From contig NZ_VIKR01000001.1 in assembly GCF_007004765.1 (NCBI RefSeq), forward strand, positions 1,240,001 to 1,304,000: DNA of 64,000 nucleotides, in the 5' to 3' direction. The notes under the pieces are model-generated. The model was not told the DNA's origin. It saw only the letters and a program-made list of their open reading frames with translations, and searched no databases. This DNA comes from Aliikangiella marina (GTDB lineage Bacteria > Pseudomonadota > Gammaproteobacteria > Enterobacterales > Kangiellaceae). The position numbers and the translations under genes were made by a program. Of this stretch, positions 48,101 through 57,100 are shown piece after piece. Positions within the stretch are counted from its first letter, which is position 1. Each line of letters begins with the position of its first letter.

Positions 48101-51100
48101 TCCCGTCGTCACTCTCTTCAAAAGTTGTTCTTAAAACCTCATGCCTGTTAATTATTGCATCAAGTGCCCTTTGAAAAATTTCGAGACGAAACTGCCCTTT
48201 AATATTAAACCTACCTTTAATATTGTATTGACTGCTACCTTCGCCTAATTGATCAATAAACCATAACCGCTGCTGCGCGTATGATAACGGGAGTTTTTGC
48301 TGTCGCGAAACTTTTATGAGCTGCGATTTACCGGTTTCTTTGGTTGCATTCTCTATAACCAAACATAAACTTTCGATTGTTGCGTTGTCAAATAAGTCCT
48401 TTATCGAAACTTCAGCATTAAACGCTTCTCTAATTTGACTAATCAACCTAGTCGCTAACAGTGAATGCCCACCAATTTTAAAGAAATTTTCATCTACCCC
48501 TACCCTATTGACATCTAATAAATTTTGCCATATGACACACATACGCTTTTGCAGTGAATTTGTTGGTAAACGAACGGATTTTTTTCTCTTAACATCTTCA
48601 TAAGAAGGAAGCATAGAGTAGTCAACCTTCCCATTATTCTCTAACCTTATACTTTCAACAAAAACGATGAAATCCGGCAACTTAACAAGACTCTCTAGGT
48701 TACGAAGAGAGTCAAGTATAATTGAATTAGCGTCTTTACCATCTAAGGTGCTCACTTGTTCAACTACTTCACAAAAGCAAATGTAAGCAAAATCATTATT
48801 TCCTGACCACCTAATTGCTGAATTCTTTACCTGATCTAAAGAAGCTAAGCATCTCATCAACTCAACTTCTAACTGATCACGGTCGAGGTTTGGTATAGTT
48901 TTAGCTTCTAATCCTAAAACCTCGATATGATTAACATCAGTATATCTTGCCAAGTAAGGTGTTTTATAAAACAAATTCGATTTGGAATCAGTGTCTGGAA
49001 GATCGCAATCCACTGCCACGCACTGGCGCTTAAAATTCTCTATTAATAATGAATCGTCGAGTAACAAATTGCCTATGGCGCCCATAGCTTGAGGTCTGCA
49101 ATCTTTATTGACCACTATGCCATTAAAACCATTGTCTCCTAATGTAAATTTTTTATTTTTTATATCTGCAGGCTTAAGTCGTTTTGTTTTAGCCTCTCCT
49201 GCTTGCCACTTACCATCGTAAATACTCTTTAGAATTGCAGTATATTGGGAAAGATTTATACTATTCAGTACCAAACTTGCTGGATTGTCGAGTATGTTTT
49301 TCGTTTTAAGCATGTGACTTAAATACTCATGACTCATCGGAATAAATCGAGGTAAACCTTCTGGTTCTTCACTGATAAGAGTTAGTGCTACATCTGAGCC
49401 AGGACTATTCGCCTTTTCGCTAGTATTAATAGGTTTTAAATCAGAAGACACTGATCCGTCATCATTAAGTTCTATCGCCTTAATATCAGTCGCTAAAAGT
49501 TCTATTAGTTCAGAACCTAAACGACCTTGTGAAATGACTAATTGACTATTACTTAACTCTAGTAAACTAGCAGCTTTAAACTTCGAATATCTGTGATCTA
49601 TTAATAGTATCGTTAGTCCGGACCTTAGCACTGCCAATGTGCTAATTACCTTTGCAATTGGCTCATGACACAATATAGCAACCGGTCTATGCTGATTTGG
49701 ATTAAAATTCACTAAATGTGCACATAGCGCTGCGGCGAAATAGTCTATTTGCTTAATGCTGATAGATTTCCTTTTATGGCTAAGGAAAACTTCTTGTGGC
49801 TTTTCTCTAACTAATAATTCGAAACGTTCATATAGCTTAATTTTTTTATTATTAGAAGCTTGCATCTCAGTAATCGAACGCCTCTTGTCCCACAACCCAC
49901 TCGCTTCTGGCAATAGAATGTCTTTTATCAATAACGACTCATCTAGATCTAGACTCTCTATTTCGTGAGCAATTTTCGTGAACACAAAGCTAAAATATTC
50001 AGATAATCGACTAACATTTCCTTTATTAAAAAGAGACGTATTAAAAGACCAATTTAAGTCAATTCCTTCGTCAAACTCTTTAGCCCTTAGTTCTAAATCA
50101 AACCGAGTTGTACAGTTTTTAAACTCTATTTCCTGTCTATTAGAACTCTTTGATCGCACTTTATACGAATCATCATTCTCATATTCTAAATCTAACACAC
50201 CCGTTTCATTATTCTGCACAGAAAACATAATCTGAAATAGTGGGTTATAACTCAGACTTCTACTAGGCTTTAACTCTTCAACAAGTGATTCAAAAGCAAT
50301 ATGCTGATTAGAATAAGCATCCAGAATTGTATTTTTATTAAGTTCCAAAAACTCGAAAAAGTTATCGTCACCATAAATATTAGATTTCAATACTAAAGTG
50401 TTAACAAAAAAACCAATTAACCCTTCTAAATCTTTATGCAGCCTACCCGCAACAGGAGTTCCCATAACAATTCTAGAACAGCCGCTATACTTAGAAAGTA
50501 AGATTGCAAATACACTTTGCAAAAAGATAAATAGCGTAATATTTTTATCTTCACAGAAAGCTTTAACAATTTTGACAGCCTTACCATCTAGTCGAGTCAT
50601 AAACCTCATACCATTAAATGACTGCTCAGAAGGACGCTCTTTATCCAACGGTAATTTATGAACATCTGGGATATCAGATAATTGCTGACGCCAATAGTTT
50701 AACTGATCTTCTAACAGCTCATCCGTTAACCATTCTCGCTGCCAAACTGAGTAATCAGCATATTGTCGCTTCAGTGGTAAAAGTGTACTTTCTTTACCAT
50801 TCGTCAAACTTGCATAAATATCACTTAGCTCATTTTGGAAAATCGCCATTGACCAACCATCACTAGCAATATGATGTAACGTATACAGTATTAAGTGCAT
50901 ATCATCGGCTATCTTTAGCACTTTAACTCTTAACACCATATCATTTGCTAAATCAAAAGGCGTTTTAGCTTCATCTTGGATTAGCTTAAATACTTTATTT
51001 TGCCTTTCATCGTCTAAAAATTGAGAACAGTCGATTAGCGAAATTGGTAATTCGTAACTATTTTGAATAAACTGAAACGGAGTGCCTTCATAATCTTTAA

Positions 51101-54100
51101 TTACTGTTCTTAATATTTCATGTCTATCAATTAATTGAGCTAAAGCTTCTTTGAATATATCTAAGTCAAATTTGCCGCTTAGCAGATATCGACCGGGCAT
51201 ATTGTATTGGAGACTTCCACCAAGTTTATCTATAAACCAAAGCCTTTGTTGAGCGAATGAAAGCGGTATTCTGCTCGTCCGATCACAGACTTCAATTTTC
51301 GGTAACACAAAGTTATCTTTCTCGAGGTTAAGCTTTTCCGATAAGCCTGCTATTGTAGGGTATTCAAATAAGGTTCTTAATTGGACTTCACGTTGTAGCT
51401 CTTCTCTAATCAAGCTAATTAACCGAGTAGCCAAAAGAGAATGCCCACCTAGCGTAAAGAAATTATCATTAATCCCCACAGCCGTAACACCCAAGATTTT
51501 TGCCCACAGTGTGCACAGCTTTTCCTCAAGCCTATTTCTTGGGGCTTGATATTCGAGCTGCTCAACCGAATCCTGTCCCGGATTAGGTAGGTCTGCTTTA
51601 GCAATCTTACCACTAGGAGTTAACGGCAACTTATCAAGGTATACAAAAAAGGAAGGCACCATGAAATCTGGTAATTTAGACGCTAAATACCGCTTTATGT
51701 TAGATACTTGGTGATTTTTTTGGTTTGGAGGATTATTGGATACAAGATAAGCGACTAAAACCTCCTGCTCTAATTCAGTTTCCTTCACAACCACAACAGA
51801 ATTGTTAATGTCATCTAATTGATTGAGTAAGTATTCAATTTCTCCAAGCTCAATTCTAAAACCTCTCAACTTAACTTGGTCGTCCACTCGACTCAAGAAT
51901 TCAATATCTCCTTGATTTGTCCATCTAACCAAGTCCCCCGTCTTGTACATTTTAGGAGAAAAATCACGTCCAAATGGATTGTCGATAAATTTTTCATTAG
52001 TTACTTCAGGCATATTCAAATAGCCATCCGCTAGACCTTCTCCAGATATATAAAGTTCGCCAGGCACACCAATAGGCTGTAGGTTTTGATACTTATCTAA
52101 GACGTAAAAGTTTACATTACTCAGCGGTGACCCTATTGGAACCGAATGATAGTTCTTAGTCTCTTCCTCGTGACCTGATATTTGATAAATACAACTGCCA
52201 ACCGTCGCTTCAGTTGGTCCGTATTCATTAATGAAAATGCTATTAGGTAGAATTTCATTCACCCATGGTAAAACCGTTGAACAAGTCAATTTCTCTCCCG
52301 CCACGACGATTACATGATTAGCGGAAGAGTTAGTTGAAAGGAATCCAATATCTGATACAGCTTTAAGGTGGGTTGGCGTTATCTTAAACAGCAATCGTTC
52401 TTCATCATCGATTAGATAGTCTGCTAAACTTTCAATCAGGTTCTCATCTTCTGGAATAATTTCTACATACTTGCCAACACATAATGGAAGGTATAAAGAT
52501 TGTACTGTTGCATCAAAAGCGAGCGGTGAACTAACAATAGAGCCGGATAATTGTTCTATAAAAAACGGTTCTTTAATCGCAAATAGGAAGTTAACAACAC
52601 TTCGGTGATTAACTACGACTCCCTTAGGTTTACCCGTTGAACCCGATGTGTAAATCACGTAAGCAGGTTGATGGCTATTCAAATTTATAACATCTCTCGA
52701 TATATTCTCTGCGCTTAAACCTTTTAACTGGTCGAGCGTATTGCTATCATCCAAACAAATCGTAAAATAGTCCTCAAATATAGTCTTTACGAACTTATGT
52801 TTAGTAATAATACAAGCGGCATTGCAGTTTTCTAACATGTACTCAATTCGATCGCGCGGATATGTTGAATCGATCGGCACATAAGCGGCTCCTGATTTTA
52901 ATACGGCCAGTAAGGCAATCATTGCCTCAACTGAGCGATCGATAAATATTACAACCTTTGCACCGTGACTAACACCTGATTGTAGAAGCAAATTTGCTAG
53001 CTGATTAGCTTGGTGGTTAAACTCCTCATAGGTTAGCTCTTGCTCTTCACAGATTACCGCAATATTATTTGGGGACTTTATTACTTGCTCTTCAATCAAT
53101 TCGTGAATGCACGATTTAAGTGGATAATCTGCTTTATTGTTATTCCAGTTTAATAATTGTATATTTTTTTCTTGCTTGGTAATGAATTCTACTTCGTGGA
53201 CACGACAAGATTCACCACCAGATTCTAAAGATTCCACAATCTTTTCAAGAAGACATTCATAGTTTTTCACCATCCTTAGTATTGATTCATCTTCAAAAAG
53301 AGAGTCTCGATATGACCACCTAACACTCAAACCATCAGCTGAATCCTTGACATGAATAGCAAGGTCAAATCGAACGCCAATTTCATTTATGACTTTGATT
53401 GGTTCTTTTTTATCGTTTGCTTTCACTTTCGACTGAGCACTTACAACGCTTTCAGTTTGCACATCAAATAGAATTTGAAACAACGCATTGTAAGTAATAT
53501 TGCGTTCATCAAGCACCTCATCAACTAACATTTCAAATGGAATATGCTGATGTGCATAGGCATCTAATATCATTTGTTTGTTTTTAGAGAGCAATTCTAA
53601 AAAGTTGGGTTCACCACTTAAATCCGTTCTTAATACTAAGGTATTTACAAAAAAACCGATTAAATTTTCAATGTCTTTATGGATCCTACCCGACACCGGG
53701 GTACCCATAACAATATCACTTTGATTACTATAGCGCGAAAGCAAAACACTAAACGCGGTTTGCAAAAACATAAACAAGGTTACCCCTTGCGCCTTAGTAT
53801 GTTTCTTAATTTTATCAACCAAGTTTGGGTTGATAGTTTGCTTAAAACCTCGGCCCGAATTGGTTTGTTTATTTGGTCTTTTTTTATCTAACGGTAAACT
53901 ATGAACTGTAGGCAATTCATTCAAATTGCTTTTCCAAAATTCCAGTTGTGATTCTAAGACCGCTCCACTTAACCACTTCTTTTGCCAAGCTGCGTAGTCT
54001 ACATATTGATAGGCAATTGCTTGCAATGGGGATTGTTTTTTCTCATTAAACGCATCATACAGAATGCTAAGCTCTCTCTTGAAAATGTCAATTGACCAAG

Positions 54101-57100
54101 CATCACCAGCTATATGATGAATAGTATAAAAAATCGAGTGAAGGGATTGGCTGAGCTTAGCAACCTTAACTCGGATCATTAAATCGCTGTCTAATTGAAA
54201 AGGTTGGTTGGCTTCTTGCGAAGAAATCTCATTTAATTTTATATTAATATCGTCAGATTTAAATCTAGACAAATCGAAATATTGGTAGGGGATCTCATAT
54301 TGCTCTAAAATCTTCTGTACAGGCTGCCCATCTACCGATAAATAAGTTGTTCTAAGTATTTCATGGCGTTTAATTAAATATTCTAAAGCATTGTAAAACG
54401 CACTCTGATTAAAATCCTTCTCAATTGTAAATCGGCCGCGCATGTTATATTCAGTACTTCCCTCACCAAGCTGGTCGACAAACCAAAGTCTTTGTTGCGC
54501 ATATGAGAGCGGCAATTGTCCCTTTCTCTCTACTTTCTCTAGGTTAGGCAAAACAAACTCGCCCTGCAAACTAGTGATTACCTCTGCAAGGGTTGCAACT
54601 GTGGGAGCTTCAAATAGCATTCGTATCTGAATTTCCGCTGCAAATTGTTGACGAATAGCGCTGATTAAACGAGTTGCTAGTAAAGAATGTCCGCCCAAAG
54701 AAAAGAAATTATCATGAATACCCACCTTTGAAATATTTAAGATATTTTGCCAAATTTCACATAAACTCTGCTCAACTTCATTAGAGGGAGGTACATATTT
54801 TTCTTTTTGAATATCTGTCTCATTAGGTAGTGGCAGTACTTTCTTATTAACTTTACCGTTAATAGTCAGTGGTAGCTTTTCGAGAACAACAAAAAACGAG
54901 GGTAACATATAAGAAGGGAGCTTTTCTAATAGATGATTAGCCACACTTTTAGAGAGCCCACTTCCTATTTTATCAAGTCTTGGATAATTTATGAGATAGC
55001 TTTCTTTATATTCAGATCGGGCAAGGACTTCAGGTAGTGAATCCCGACTAATAATTACATCAAGCTTATCTTTAGCTGATTGTGACCAAGTTACCGCAAT
55101 CTTATACCCTTTATCTTCGGCTAGCCTAAATTGTGACTCTAACCAATCGATTTTTTCTTGCGTAGTTAGACTTAACTTCCCTGCTGATGCTTGTGGATGA
55201 ATCAGACGGCTTGACTGCCAATTCTTTAAGCCCAGACATAATGCAAAATCTTCATCCAATCTTGGATTAGGAATGCCACTGATTGCGGCAACATGATCAT
55301 CTAGATTACAGATTAACGCCTCAAAATCCGACCTTGACGTAAAATTTTGCCATTCAACTTGCTGCCTGGAATCCTGATTGGCGTCCTTACTTTTCTTGGT
55401 AATAACCACTTCATAACGATAACGATTCATCTCGTTATCACCAACGCCGCGTTTCACCATAATATCTACTTGGGCGATGGTGTTAAATCGAGCTTTTAGG
55501 TTACCAAAGTAACTTGGACTTACAAGTAATTCCTGTTCCTGTTGGATTCGTCTCTGTACACGATTAGAAAAAACACTAAGTGTTGTACTTTGAGTAAGTC
55601 TACTTTGCTCTACCGCACATACGTGCGATGTGAATAAATCTAAGTTACGAATATCTCCAAGCAGAAGCTTGCCACCTTCACATAACACACTTAGCGCATT
55701 ATTTAAAACGGTCTCAAAATAAAGACGATTAGGAAAATACTGCGCAACAGAATTGATTACAATACAATCAAATTGTCGGTTGTGAAATGACTCCGATATA
55801 CTTAGGGCATCCCCCTGTATTAACTCGATATGCTTCCAATCTTTCGCGGAAATACCTTTACTCACGTTAGCTAATGCTTCTTTTGAAATATCAACTGCAG
55901 TTACGGATTCACATGAACTAGCATAACGAAACAACAGCAACCCGGTACCACACCCAATCTCTAATAGGTTACGAGGACGCAGTGATTGAATAACGCTAAT
56001 GGTAGCATCAAGCCATTCGTCCATTTGCTCTATTTCTATGGCCTGCATGGTGTAACTACTATCCCACCCGGAATAATTTGCTTCTATGACGGGTACATCA
56101 TCTTCATTGTAGGTATCATTAAATACTTCAGTCCATTGATTTACATTATCTTTGATAGTTTCTTTTGACGTCTTTTCTAAATATTCATTCGAAGGACATA
56201 GATAGGCAATTAACTGCTGATTGGAATCTCCGTCACCACTGGCTATAACGGCATTACTGGAAATGTCTGTGTGTTCAGAAATTGAGCATTCGATATCACC
56301 TAGCTCGATCCTAAACCCACGAACTTTAACCTGTTCATCGACTCTTTTGACAAACTCCAATTGCCCATTATGACACCGTTTCACTAAATCACCTGTTTTA
56401 TATAGGCGACTTCCTTTTCTCTTTGCATATGGGTTGGGTATAAACTTTCTTGCCGTTAAACTCGCTTGATTAATATATCCATTACTTACACCGTCACCAC
56501 CTATATAAAGTTCACCGACAACACCATCCGGCTGAGGCTGTAAGTGCGCATTAAGAACATAAAGTTGCGTATTATTAATAGGGTTTCCTATGGATACTGA
56601 GTTTTGCTCTCGCAATAACGGCTTACTAAAAGCTTGTTTTTCACAAGTATGTATACAACAACCGACGGTAGTTTCAGTCGGTCCATACTCATTGATTATT
56701 GAACACAATGGAAATTTATCAAACCATTGAGAAGCGGTTTCTGTTGTGAGTTGTTCACCTCCAACTACAAAAACATGTTCAGACTTAACATTTGTCTCTA
56801 ATAAATCATTGCTAAGTACGGCTTTTAAATGAGAGGGGGTAAGTTTGAATAACAGATCATCAGAGTCATCTACAATACAATCAATCAATGAATCAATCGA
56901 CGCACTATCATCATCAAGTAACTCGATATACTTACCATAGCATAGCGGTATAAATAGTGAACACACGGTAGCATCAAAAACTAGCGCGGTAGTTACTACG
57001 GCTCCCACAATGTTTTCCGTAAGATAACTCTTACCATGTTGTATATAATTAATTACATTTCTGTGATTGACCATTACGCCTTTCGGTGTTCCGGTGGAGC

